The position numbers and the translations under genes were made by a program. The notes below the pieces were generated by a model. That model made no database searches, was not told the DNA's origin, and saw only the letters and a program-made list of their open reading frames with translations. A DNA stretch of 64,000 nt from Bradyrhizobium sp. ARR65. GTDB lineage: Bacteria > Pseudomonadota > Alphaproteobacteria > Rhizobiales > Xanthobacteraceae. The stretch spans positions 28,493-92,492 of the forward strand of contig NZ_AWZU01000017.1 of assembly GCF_000472385.1 (NCBI RefSeq), given 5' to 3'. Positions 7,538 to 15,953 of the stretch are shown piece by piece. Within the stretch, counting starts at the first letter, position 1. The number at the start of each line of letters is the position of its first letter.

Positions 7538-7948
7538 TTAGTGCTGCTTCGGATGGCGGGTGTGCCAATTAGTCGCCTGTTGATAGGCGTATCCGAGCTT
7601 CAGCAGGGTAGCTTCGGAACAGTGAGGGCCAATCAGCTGAAATCCGACGGGACGTTGATCTGAAGTGAACCCACAGGGCAGCGTCACCGCCGGATCGCCG
7701 GCAGCGTTTGCTATCGCCGTGAACCGCATCAGCCCTTCGACATCCCTTTCGATCATGCCGTCTGCTTCAGTCGATGTCGGTGTGCCCTGCCTGACCACAG
7801 GCATGAGGATCGCATCGACGTCGGCAAACAGGCGGCTCAACTGACTTCGAAACCTGCCGCGCTCCGTCAAGCCCTTGGCAAGGCTGGTGGACTTTGCCGC
7901 AAGGCCACGTTCGATGGCCTTCCGCAACCATGGCCCGTAGTTGGCAGC
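7538..7948 (-). pseudogene. Amidase (AmiD/GatA-like signature family) C-terminal remnant
   Basis: The recognisable sequence runs from NYGPWLRKAIERG to the normal end near GPHCSEATLLKLGYAYQ. It contains the C-terminal amidase landmarks AILMPVVRQGTPT, NAAGDPAVTLPCG and RPVGFQLIG. The catalytic Ser-Ser-Lys core and the Gly/Ser-rich signature, which lie in the first half of the roughly 450-500 residue family, are missing. The frame stays open toward the tRNA-Arg gene, but its sequence stops resembling amidase within about 60 bp of the tRNA 3' end. No good ATG is present; the frame could start only at a TTG. I read it as a gene cut by an integration or deletion event at the tRNA. Confidence 0.75.
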
Positions 7949-8004
7949 CTGGGGAGACGGGAGAGGCAGTTTCTGTTGGGAGATAGCGTGCTTTGGCGAG
8001 ATTT

Positions 8005-8081
8005 TGGCGCACCCGACACGATTCGAACGTGTGACCTTTGCCTTCGGAGGGCAACGCTCTATCCAGCTGAGCTACGGGTGC
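8005..8081 (-). tRNA. tRNA-Arg (anticodon CCG)
   Basis: On the minus strand the sequence folds as a complete cloverleaf. The acceptor GCACCCG pairs with CGGGTGC, the D arm is GCTC/GAGC, the anticodon stem TTGCC/GGCAA encloses loop CTCCGAA (anticodon CCG, decoding CGG), and the T arm ACACG/CGTGT encloses TTCGAAT. Discriminator G and an encoded CCA follow (CCA at 8005-8007). The 3' end faces the amidase remnant and the accessory block, the arrangement expected for a tRNA used as an integration site. Confidence 0.96.
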
Positions 8082-8292
8082 GTCGAGCGCCTCATTTAGC
8101 CGATCGGCCCGGGCTCGGCAATGCCTTAGGGGATTGGGAAGGCCCTCGTCCGGCCGAGCCCGTGAGGAGATATCCGTTATTGCCGCAGCCTGCGGCCCTG
8201 CTTGAAGCGTGCGCGCAGCGTCAATCGGGGAACCGGCATGTCACGGTCATCCTGCCCGATAACGGCGACGGTTTTCTATCCAGCACCAAAGC

Positions 8293-8697
8293 TCACACCG
8301 GCACGATCTCCCTGCCGATCGGCCACAGCGCCATGCCGGCGAGCTTGAGGTGCGCCCAGGCGAAGGGGATGCCGACGATCGTGATCGCCAGCACCACCGC
8401 GGTGGCGAGGTGGCCGAGCGCAAGCCACCAGCCTGCGAGCACGAGCCAGATGATGTTTCCGATCACCCCTAACGGGCCGGTGCCGATATCGCTCTCGCCG
8501 GTGATCTCGTCACGGCGCACGGCCCTCGAGCCGAACGGCAGAAAGGTATAGATGGCGATGTTGAACGCCGCCCGAGCCCAGGGCAAGCCGATGATGGTAA
8601 TGGCCATGATGACGGCGGCGAGGAGCCAGCCGAAGGCCATGTAGGCGCCGCCCAAGAGGATCCACAGCAGATTGAGCAGAAGAGAAACAGGGGACAT
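8293..8697 (-). CDS. yccF: YccF-family (DUF307) inner-membrane protein
   Basis: This 134-residue protein is made of two similar halves, each with a pair of hydrophobic segments followed by a GLPWARAAFNIA or GIPFAWAHLKLA motif. That internal duplication, and the closing ALWPIGREIVPV compared with the mid-protein TFLPFGSRAV, are diagnostic of YccF/DUF307. Its biochemical role is not established. The start at 8697 gives MSPVSLLLNLLWILLGG, which begins directly with the first membrane segment. The frame stays open further upstream but runs over the end of the next gene without any ribosome-binding site. The gene follows the GGDEF-EAL gene on the same strand. Confidence 0.9.
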   Translation of the reverse strand: MSPVSLLLNLLWILLGGAYMAFGWLLAAVIMAITIIGLPWARAAFNIAIYTFLPFGSRAVRRDEITGESDIGTGPLGVIGNIIWLVLAGWWLALGHLATAVVLAITIVGIPFAWAHLKLAGMALWPIGREIVPV

Positions 8698-8789
8698 CTG
8701 ATTTCCCGCATGCGGCGAAGATGTGCCGCTTATACGCCCGAACGCGGCAAGCGGGATAGGGGCCTCGACATCCGCCGGCACGGCCGCGA

Positions 8790-11700
8790 TCAGGCGACCG
8801 CTACGGTTTCCGTCGGCGTGCCGAACAATTGTTTCACCTCGGCGGCCGGCTTGGGTGCGCTGAACAGATAGCCCTGCATCTCGCTGCAGCCGAGCTTGCG
8901 CAGGAGCTCGCGCTGCGCCTCGGTTTCGACGCCTTCGGCGGTCGTGCGCATGTTGAGGGCGGACGCGATATTCACCACCGCCTGCACGATCGAAGAGGAG
9001 GAATCGGTTTCCGAAATGTCGCTGACGAAACAGCGGTCGATCTTGATCTTGTCGAAGGGGAAACGCTTGAGATAGCTGAGCGAGGAAAAGCCGGTGCCGA
9101 AATCGTCCAGTGCAATGCGCACGCCGATGGCGCGTAGCTGATGCAGGATGGCGAGCGCGGCCTCGTCGTCGCGGATCAGCACGGCTTCGGTGATCTCGAT
9201 CTCCAGCCGGCTCGGCTTGAGCGAGGAGGCGGCCAAGGCGCCTGCGATCCGGAGCGCGAGCGTCTGGCATTTGAGCTGCACCGGCGAGACGTTTACCGCG
9301 ATGCGGATATGATCCGGCCAGCTCGCGGCCTCCTGGCAGGCCGTGCGCAGCACCCAGTCGCCGAGCTCGGTGATCAGCCCGGTATCCTCGGCGATGGGAA
9401 TGAATTCGGCCGGCGAAACCATGCCGCGCTCGGGATGACGGAAACGCAGCAGCGCCTCGCAGCCGCTCACCTCGCCGGTGCGCAAGTCCACCACCGGCTG
9501 GTAATGGATCTCGAAGCCGCCATCGATCATGGCCTGGCGCAGGTCCTGCTCCATCGACAGGCGCGCCTTGGCAGAGGCATCCATCGACTGTTCAAAAAAA
9601 CGGTGGGTGCGGCGGCCGCCGGCTTTGGCGGCGTACATCGCAAGATCCGCATTCTTGATCAACTGGTCGATCTCGGTGCCGTCCTGCGGCGCCAGCGCAA
9701 TGCCGATGGAGGCGTCGGTTGAGAGCTGGTGGCCGAGACATTTATAGGGACGCCGGATCGCCTCGTGAATCCGGGTGACGAACTCGACGGCATCATCGGT
9801 CGAATTGACCGCAGTCTGGATCACGGCGAATTCGTCGCCGCCGAGCCGCGCGATCAGGTCGGCCGGTTTGATGCAGGTGCGGATGCGAGCGGCGACGGCC
9901 TTCAACAGCTCGTCACCGACGTGATGGCCGAGCGAATCGTTGATGCCCTTGAACTCGTCGATATCGATGTAGAGAAGCGCGAACTTCTGGCCGCTTTGCG
10001 CCCGCTTCAGCTCGCGCTCGATGCGTTCGCGGAACAGCACGCGGTTTGGCAGGTCGGTCAGCGCGTCGTAATGGGCCAGATGCGCGATCTTCTCGTCGGC
10101 TTCGCGTCGTACGGTGACATCGTCGACCACGTTGATGATGTAGCGCGGCTTGCCGGCGGAATCGCGAAGGCCGATGCGCTTGGAGGTGATCCAGCGGCGC
10201 CCGCTCATCAGCGTGTCCCACGGGTGCTCGTCCCGGAAAAAGCCCTCGGCGGATTGCAAGGTCTCGTCGTCATCGGCGGTGACGATGTCGGCCTGCTTTT
10301 CGGAGAACACGTCATAGGCGGTCTTGCCGACGATCTCCTCGCGCGTCATGTCGAACTGGTATTCAGCAACGCTGTTCACCAGCAGATAGCGCCTACTCTG
10401 CGCGTCCTTCACCGTAATCTGCGAGGGGATGTGGTCGATGATCTCGCGCAGGAACGTGTAGTTGCGGTCGCGCTCCTGCTCGAGCCGGCGGCGATCGCTG
10501 ATGTCCTCGATGGTGGCGACCCAGCCGCCCTGCGCGAGCGGCTTGTTGACGATCTCGAACGAGCGCCCGTCCGCGATTTCCATGATCCTGCGGCTGACCT
10601 TGCCCTGCGCCACGTCGCGCATGATCGGATCGCAGAAGGCGCGGACGTCGCCGTCGAAGGAGCCGGTGTCCTTACGGTGCTGGATCAGGTCGTAATAGTG
10701 AAGCCCCGGCTTCACCACCTCGCGCGACAGCTTGTACATATCGATGTAGCGCTGGTTGAAGGTGACGATGTGCGCGGAGGCGTCGTACAGCACCAGTCCC
10801 TGCGTCATGTTGTTCAGAGCGGTATCGAGCCGTTGCCGCTCCGCCTCCAGTTTCCGCTGCGCCTCGCGGTTCTGCCGCCTGATCTGCCGGATGATGGCAA
10901 ACAGGATGAGCGCGATGATCGCGGCGGACAGAGCCGCGGCCATGACCAGAAAGCGGGTCTGCTCGCGCCAGTCGGCCAGCGCGGTCGCCGCGGTCTTGGT
11001 CGCGACCACGACAATCGGAAAATGACCGACCTGGGCCCCGGTACCGAGCCGGTCCTGTCCATCGATAGGGCTTTGCATCCGCAGCGTCTGCTGGCCGCCG
11101 AGCGAGATGATCTTCTGCAACAGCGGCGCCTTCGCCAGTCTGCGCCCGATCAATGCGTCGACATGCGGATGGCGCGCCAGCATCGTGCCGTCGCGAGAGA
11201 ACATTGCGATCGCGGCGCCCTCGCCAAGCGCGAGCGAAGCGAAGAACCTTTCGTAATTGGCGGGATCGATGCGCCGCGACATCACGCCAAGGAAAATACC
11301 GCCCGGCCCAGTCAACCGGTGCGCGATGATGGTCGTCCAGCCTCCGTCGAAATAGCTGCGGACCGCTTCGATGACGATCGGCTCGGCTGGCGGGTCCGAT
11401 TTCAAGATCTTGAAGTAATTCCGCTTGGCGACGTTGATGTCGGGCACCGGATCGGGTCGCGACCAGTTGATCATTTTGCCGTCCGCATCGTAGACGGCGA
11501 CGTCGCCGATATAGGAGAGCGCACTTACCTTGGAACGCAGCATCAGGTGCGCATCGGAGGTCGACATCCGCTCCCGGAAGATTTCCGGAGAGGTGGCGCC
11601 CGAGATCTGCATCTGCGCGATCAGTTCATCCGCGACCGTCTCGGAGTCCGCGAATTGCTGGTCGAAATGGCGGGTCAGCAGCATCACGGTGTTCTGCAAC

Positions 11701-11903
11701 TCGCGCGCGCTGTTGGCGATGGCGCGCTCGCGGAAGCCGTCGATCGTCACGATTGTGCCGACGAAGATCGCGATCACCAGTGCGCCGCCGCAAAGCGTGA
11801 GCCAGAACACCGGCTCGCGCCGGACGCGCCTGAGCCGGCTCGCCAAGCCGCGGGACATTCTGGCCCAGATGCTGGAAATTACGTCGCGCATTTCCTCCAC
11901 CAT
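8790..11903 (-). CDS. Membrane-bound PAS-GGDEF-EAL protein (cyclic-di-GMP turnover)
   Basis: The 1037-residue protein has a short cytoplasmic N-terminus and a membrane helix near residues 33-54. A periplasmic Cache-type sensor follows (about 55-310, with QQFADSETVADELIAQM and LTGPGGIFLGVMSRRIDP). Next come a second helix (about 318-340), a coiled stretch and two PAS domains (about 360-470 and 480-600). The GGDEF domain keeps an intact RLGGDEFAV active site, and the EAL domain keeps the EALLRF, DDFGTGFSSLSYLKRFP and AEGVETEAQ motifs. Both activities may therefore be present, with net output set by the signal bound in the Cache domain. Met5 (position 11891) is an alternative start preceded closely by GGAGG. 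Confidence 0.92.
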   Translation of the reverse strand: MVEEMRDVISSIWARMSRGLASRLRRVRREPVFWLTLCGGALVIAIFVGTIVTIDGFRERAIANSARELQNTVMLLTRHFDQQFADSETVADELIAQMQISGATSPEIFRERMSTSDAHLMLRSKVSALSYIGDVAVYDADGKMINWSRPDPVPDINVAKRNYFKILKSDPPAEPIVIEAVRSYFDGGWTTIIAHRLTGPGGIFLGVMSRRIDPANYERFFASLALGEGAAIAMFSRDGTMLARHPHVDALIGRRLAKAPLLQKIISLGGQQTLRMQSPIDGQDRLGTGAQVGHFPIVVVATKTAATALADWREQTRFLVMAAALSAAIIALILFAIIRQIRRQNREAQRKLEAERQRLDTALNNMTQGLVLYDASAHIVTFNQRYIDMYKLSREVVKPGLHYYDLIQHRKDTGSFDGDVRAFCDPIMRDVAQGKVSRRIMEIADGRSFEIVNKPLAQGGWVATIEDISDRRRLEQERDRNYTFLREIIDHIPSQITVKDAQSRRYLLVNSVAEYQFDMTREEIVGKTAYDVFSEKQADIVTADDDETLQSAEGFFRDEHPWDTLMSGRRWITSKRIGLRDSAGKPRYIINVVDDVTVRREADEKIAHLAHYDALTDLPNRVLFRERIERELKRAQSGQKFALLYIDIDEFKGINDSLGHHVGDELLKAVAARIRTCIKPADLIARLGGDEFAVIQTAVNSTDDAVEFVTRIHEAIRRPYKCLGHQLSTDASIGIALAPQDGTEIDQLIKNADLAMYAAKAGGRRTHRFFEQSMDASAKARLSMEQDLRQAMIDGGFEIHYQPVVDLRTGEVSGCEALLRFRHPERGMVSPAEFIPIAEDTGLITELGDWVLRTACQEAASWPDHIRIAVNVSPVQLKCQTLALRIAGALAASSLKPSRLEIEITEAVLIRDDEAALAILHQLRAIGVRIALDDFGTGFSSLSYLKRFPFDKIKIDRCFVSDISETDSSSSIVQAVVNIASALNMRTTAEGVETEAQRELLRKLGCSEMQGYLFSAPKPAAEVKQLFGTPTETVAVA

Positions 11904-12098
11904 TCGGTGAGGGAATAGATACGATGCAGGAATGATAAAAGCGGTTAGGAAATCCGGTTACTCAAGGCTTAACCGCCGCAGCTTGCTCAGCATTTGCGCA
12001 ATATGCTGAACGATGTTGCGGTGCGATGGAGCATGAAGGGCGAGTGGAGGCGGCCGCTGGGTTGGCAACTGCCTGATGCACGTGTGCCTTGATAGGCC

Positions 12099-13166
12099 CT
12101 ACTTGGCGGACGGCTTACCCCGCAACCGCCCGACCACACCGGTCGGGAAGAAATAAACGCTCGCGATGAACAAGAGCCCAAGCCAAAGCAACCAGCGGTC
12201 CGGGTGCAGCAGGCCGGGCACTAAGGGCAGGCCGGCGTCCGCAGCGGCGCGGGAGGCGGTGCCCATCAAGGCCTGCAAATAGTTTTGCGCGAGGATGAAG
12301 ATCGCGGCGCCAACGATGGCGCCATAGGTCGTGCCCATGCCGCCGATCACCACCATCAACAGAATGTCCAGCATGATGGAGAAGCTGAGCGAGGTGTCGG
12401 GGCCTGCATAGCGTAGCCATAGCGCGTTCAGGACGCCGGCGCTGGCGGCAACCGTCGCCGCGATGCAATTGGCGTAGGTGAGATGGAATACCGTGCGATA
12501 GCCGAGCGCTTCGGCGCGAAAGCGGTTTTCGCGGATCGCCTGCAGCACGCGGCCGAAGGGCGAGTTGACCACGCGCAGCAGCAGGAGGATCATCGCCGCG
12601 GAGGCGGCGAACACGAGATAATAGGTGAGGGTCCGCCCGTTGACCTCGAAGCCGAACGCCTTCTTGGATATGAAGACCGTGCCGGGCCGGAGCAGCTCCG
12701 GCAGTTGAAAGCTGCGGCCGTCCTCACCGCCGGTGAGCCAGGAGAGCTGCGAGGCGAGCACCATGAAGGCAGAGGCGACCGCGAGCGTAATCATGGCAAA
12801 GAAGATTGCCTCGACGCGCAGCGAGAACAGCCCGATGGCGAGCGCCAGCAGCATCGCGAGCGGCAGGCCGACTACGATGCCGGTCGCGACCGCCGCCCAG
12901 TTTGGCCCCATCGAATAGAGCGCGATTGCGACGGCGTAAGAGCCGATGCCGTAGAACATGGTGTGGGCGAACGACACCGAGCCGGTATAGCCGAGCAGGA
13001 GGTCGTAGGAGGCTACGAGGGCGGCAAAGATACAGATCTTGGCTGCGACGTTCAGCGCCTTGGCGCCCGGAAACAGCCATGGCGTTGCCAGCAGCGCCGC
13101 CACAATCACGATTAGCAGGAGAGTGAGCGCGCGGCTGCGCGGGGGATCGCCCGAAAGGATCATCAT
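12099..13166 (-). CDS. livM: Branched-chain amino acid-type ABC transporter permease (LivM family)
   Basis: The 355-residue polytopic protein has the LivM landmarks YDLLLGYTGSVSFAHTMFYG near residue 55, AIRENRFRAEALGY in the cytoplasmic coupling loop, and VVIGGMGTTYGAIVGAA near the C-terminal third. The start at 13166 gives MMILSGDPPRSR and overlaps the stop of livH by 4 nt (ATGA). The longer open frame reading further upstream runs over livH in another frame and is spurious. It pairs with LivH as one of the two membrane subunits of a HAAT-family importer. The substrate is set by the binding protein encoded at the head of the operon and need not be an amino acid. Confidence 0.93.
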   Translation of the reverse strand: MMILSGDPPRSRALTLLLIVIVAALLATPWLFPGAKALNVAAKICIFAALVASYDLLLGYTGSVSFAHTMFYGIGSYAVAIALYSMGPNWAAVATGIVVGLPLAMLLALAIGLFSLRVEAIFFAMITLAVASAFMVLASQLSWLTGGEDGRSFQLPELLRPGTVFISKKAFGFEVNGRTLTYYLVFAASAAMILLLLRVVNSPFGRVLQAIRENRFRAEALGYRTVFHLTYANCIAATVAASAGVLNALWLRYAGPDTSLSFSIMLDILLMVVIGGMGTTYGAIVGAAIFILAQNYLQALMGTASRAAADAGLPLVPGLLHPDRWLLWLGLLFIASVYFFPTGVVGRLRGKPSAK

Positions 13167-14173
13167 CGGCTGGTCACCGCATGAAGTCCGCGCGGCCGCC
13201 ACATCAGGATGGCGACCATCAGCAGGATGTTGGAGACAAGCGCCAGCTTCGGCACCAGGAAGCCGCCATAGTTGGCGACCATGGCGACGAGCAGCGCGCC
13301 GATGAAGCAGCCGCCGATCGAGCCCAGGCCGCCAATGATGACGACGATGAACACGAGCACGGTGAGATCGTCGCCCATCGAGGCATGCACCTCCTCGCGG
13401 TACAGCGCCCACATCACGCCGCCAAGGCCGGCAAGCGCCGAGCCGGTCATGAAGACGCCCAGGAAAAGCCTGCGGATGTGGTAGCCCAGCGCCTCCACCA
13501 TCTCGCGGTTCTCGACGCCTGCGCGGATCAGAAGTCCGATCTTGGTGCGGTTCAGGACGAGCTGGATGGCTAGGAAGACGATGAGGCCGACCAGCATTGC
13601 GAGCAGCCGATATTTGGCGATCGCGATGTCGCCGATGATGAAGGAGCCGCGCAGGGAAGCAGGTAGCGGCAGCGGAATGATCTGCGGCCCCCACAGCGCG
13701 TAAAGTGCCTGCTCGGCGACGATCAGCCCGCCCGTCGTCATCAGGATCTGCTTTAGATGCTGGCCATAGACCGGCAGGATCAGCACGCGCTCGACCACCA
13801 TGCCAAGCGCGCCGGAGACGGCCATGGAGAGCAGCGCCGCCGGCACCAGCACGGCGAGATTGCTTGCGAGCGAGTCGGACTGCATCCAGCCCGCGAGCGG
13901 CAGCAGCACCAGCGTTGCCACATAGGCGCCGACCGCGATGAAGGCGCCATGGCCGAAATTGAGCACGTCCATCAGGCCGAACACCAGTGTCAGGCCGCTC
14001 GCCATGATGAAGATCATCATGCCCATGGCGAGACTTGCGACCGTCAGCGTCACCCAGGAGCTGGTCGATCCGATCAGGGGCAGCATCACGAGCGCGAGCG
14101 CGATCGGCAACAGCGCCGGCAGCAGGTCGCGTTTCGGCTTCGGTAAGGGATCGGTTGCGGCGAGTTCAGTCAC
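13163..14173 (-). CDS. livH: Branched-chain amino acid-type ABC transporter permease (LivH family)
   Basis: The 336-residue membrane protein shows the LivH signatures GLTLVFGLMDVLNFGHGAFI and IRAGVENREMVEALGY (coupling helix), followed by FIVVIIGGLGSIGGCFIGAL. The chosen start is a GTG at 14173 (VTELAATDPL), which overlaps the livF stop as GTGA. It gives a protein of normal family length, and an in-frame extension upstream would run through livF. The gene belongs to a chain of four genes (livG, livF, livH, livM), each overlapping the next by 4 nt, so translation is probably coupled. Confidence 0.92.
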   Translation of the reverse strand: MTELAATDPLPKPKRDLLPALLPIALALVMLPLIGSTSSWVTLTVASLAMGMMIFIMASGLTLVFGLMDVLNFGHGAFIAVGAYVATLVLLPLAGWMQSDSLASNLAVLVPAALLSMAVSGALGMVVERVLILPVYGQHLKQILMTTGGLIVAEQALYALWGPQIIPLPLPASLRGSFIIGDIAIAKYRLLAMLVGLIVFLAIQLVLNRTKIGLLIRAGVENREMVEALGYHIRRLFLGVFMTGSALAGLGGVMWALYREEVHASMGDDLTVLVFIVVIIGGLGSIGGCFIGALLVAMVANYGGFLVPKLALVSNILLMVAILMWRPRGLHAVTSR

Positions 14174-14892
14174 TGATGGGCCTCCAGGCTCAAGCCCAGC
14201 AAGTGTTCCTGCAGCGGCACGTCGGCGGCGAGCGCCGCCATCTCGCCGCGATGGACGATGGTTCCGTTGTCCATCACCAGCACATTGTCTCCGAGCTCGC
14301 GTGCGGCATGAAAATTTTGCTCGACCAGAAGAATGGTCGCACTGCTGCGCTTGATCTCCTTCAAACATTCGATCAGCGAACTGACGATTGCGGGTGCAAG
14401 GCCCTTGGTCGGCTCGTCGATCAGCAGCAGTTTGCGCGGCTCGACGATCGCGCGGGCGATCGAGAGCATCTGCTTCTGCCCGCCGGAGAGACCGCCGGCG
14501 CGCGACAGCCAGAACCGCTTTAGCGCCGGGAAAAAGCCGAAGATCCACTCCAGCCGGGCATCGTCCATCGCCCCGTCACGGGCCGCCAGCACCAGGTTTT
14601 CCCGCACGGAGAGATCGGAGAACACTGCCATGCTCTCCGGCACATAACCCACGCCGAGCCGGGCGATATCGGGCGTCGTCACGCGGTCGATGCGTTGCCC
14701 GGCCAGGCGGATTTCTCCCGCCGAGGCCTGCCAAAGCCCCATGATGGTGCGCAGCGTCGAGGTCTTGCCGGCGCCGTTGCGGCCGAGCAGCATGGTGGTC
14801 TGTCCTTCGGGCACGACGAAGTCGACGCCCTGCAGGATGTGGTAGCGCCCGATATGGGTATGAACACCCGATAGCGTGAGGAGATCGCTCAT
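14170..14892 (-). CDS. livF: ABC transporter ATP-binding protein (LivF family)
   Basis: The 240-residue ATPase has Walker A GRNGAGKTS, Q-loop region GYVPESMAVF, signature LSGGQKQML, Walker B LLLIDEPTKGL and switch His region LLVEQN. The GYVPE and LVEQNFHAA features are typical of the LivF branch rather than LivG. It is expected to dimerise with LivG and drive LivH/LivM. The start overlaps the livG stop by 4 nt and the stop overlaps the livH start by 4 nt. Confidence 0.94.
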   Translation of the reverse strand: MSDLLTLSGVHTHIGRYHILQGVDFVVPEGQTTMLLGRNGAGKTSTLRTIMGLWQASAGEIRLAGQRIDRVTTPDIARLGVGYVPESMAVFSDLSVRENLVLAARDGAMDDARLEWIFGFFPALKRFWLSRAGGLSGGQKQMLSIARAIVEPRKLLLIDEPTKGLAPAIVSSLIECLKEIKRSSATILLVEQNFHAARELGDNVLVMDNGTIVHRGEMAALAADVPLQEHLLGLSLEAHQ

Positions 14893-15698
14893 GCCGCGCT
14901 CCGCCCCGGTGCGACGCCGAGATAGGCCTCCTGCACGATCGGCGAGGCAATGACGTCGGCAGGCTTGCCGTCGGCGACGAGTTGGCCGTTATGGAGCACG
15001 ATGATGCGGTCGGCGAGCGAGCGAACCACGTCCATCTTGTGCTCGACCAGGAGGATGATCTTGCTCTTGTCCTGCTTGAGCTGTTCGATCAGGTTGAGCA
15101 CGACAGGGACCTCGTCGATGCTCATGCCCGCGGTCGGCTCGTCGAACATGAATACTTTCGGCTCCAACGCCATCATCAGCGCCACCTCGAGCTTGCGCTG
15201 GTCGCCATGCGACAGCGCGCTCGCGGCCGCCGTGCGGCGGCCTCGGAGCGCGACCTTGTCGAGAAGGGCGCCTGCGCGTTCGATCAGGTCGCGTCTGATC
15301 ATCCAGGGCCGCAGCATGTCGTAATGCACGTGGTGCGCGGCCTGCACGGCGAGGCGGACATTCTCTTCGACCGAGAGATTGGGAAAAAGATTGGTGAGCT
15401 GGAATGCACGTCCCAGCCCTGCGCGGGTGCGTAAGGGCGCGGTGAGGGGCGTGATGTCCTTGCCCTCGAACAGGATGCGACCGTCGCTGGGCCGGAGTTG
15501 CCCGGAGATCAGGTTGAAATAGGTCGTCTTTCCGGCGCCGTTCGGGCCGACGATGGCGGTGAGCTCGCCGGGACGGAACGTGCAGCTCACGCGGTTAACC
15601 GCGACGTGGCCACCGAAGCGGATGGTGAGATCTTGCGTTTCGAGCGTGATGGACATGGGCTGCACGTGCTGAGGTTTCGCTGTCTCCAGTGGCGTCAT
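14889..15698 (-). CDS. livG: ABC transporter ATP-binding protein (LivG family)
   Basis: The ATPase carries Walker A GPNGAGKTT, Q-loop GLGRAFQLTNLFPNLSV, signature-region LSHGDQRKLEV, Walker B VFMFDEPTAGM and LLVEHKMDVV. The signature motif LSHGDQR in place of LSGGQQ is the normal LivG form. Two starts are possible: Met1 at 15698, giving 269 residues, or Met15 at 15656 (MSITLETQDLTIRFGG), closer to the family length of about 255. Neither has a strong ribosome-binding site. A palindromic intergenic repeat separates this gene from the binding-protein gene upstream. Confidence 0.92.
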   Translation of the reverse strand: MTPLETAKPQHVQPMSITLETQDLTIRFGGHVAVNRVSCTFRPGELTAIVGPNGAGKTTYFNLISGQLRPSDGRILFEGKDITPLTAPLRTRAGLGRAFQLTNLFPNLSVEENVRLAVQAAHHVHYDMLRPWMIRRDLIERAGALLDKVALRGRRTAAASALSHGDQRKLEVALMMALEPKVFMFDEPTAGMSIDEVPVVLNLIEQLKQDKSKIILLVEHKMDVVRSLADRIIVLHNGQLVADGKPADVIASPIVQEAYLGVAPGRSAA

Positions 15699-15795
15699 CG
15701 CTTTCGGCTGCAGCGAGCACCCGTCGTGATCCGTCCTCCTGACGTGCGAGCGGAGCCGGCCTCGAAGGATGAACGGTCCCGCTGCGAGAGCCGGG

Positions 15796-15840
15796 CCGTC
15801 ACCCTTGGAGGCTCGCCGCGCGAGGACCTCAGGGTGACGG
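15796..15840. repeat. Palindromic intergenic repeat (family C: GTCACCC...GGGTGACG)
   Basis: CCGTCACCCTTGGAGG is followed by GCTCGCCGCGCGAGG and closes with CTCAGGGTGACGG, so the ends are inverted copies of each other (CGTCACCC/GGGTGACG) around an inner GAGGCTCG/CGAGGACCTC stem. Related copies are at about 22753-22823 and 32236-32281. It lies between the binding-protein gene and livG, so the transcript of this operon would carry the hairpin. Confidence 0.65.
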
Positions 15841-15953
15841 TGAAAATTGGGTGCTTGCGTCGATCTCGCACGATCAAGCTCCCATCTGTTGCCTTGCTTC
15901 GCGCTTGCTCACCAAAACTTGGCAACGCGAAGGCCGCGAGAGATAGCACACCA

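Noticed and set aside
7976..8551. Open frame containing APDTIRTCDLCLRRATLYPAE
   Set aside because: This peptide is the familiar translation of a tRNA gene read on the opposite strand, here tRNA-Arg.
9729..11918. A 729-codon open frame on the plus strand
   Set aside because: It is antisense to the GGDEF-EAL gene in a GC-rich region. Its translation is rich in Asp/Arg/His with no domain, while the minus strand encodes clear motifs.
13167..13694. Upstream in-frame extension of livM
   Set aside because: It overlaps livH in another frame. The ATGA overlap and normal length fix the start at 13166.
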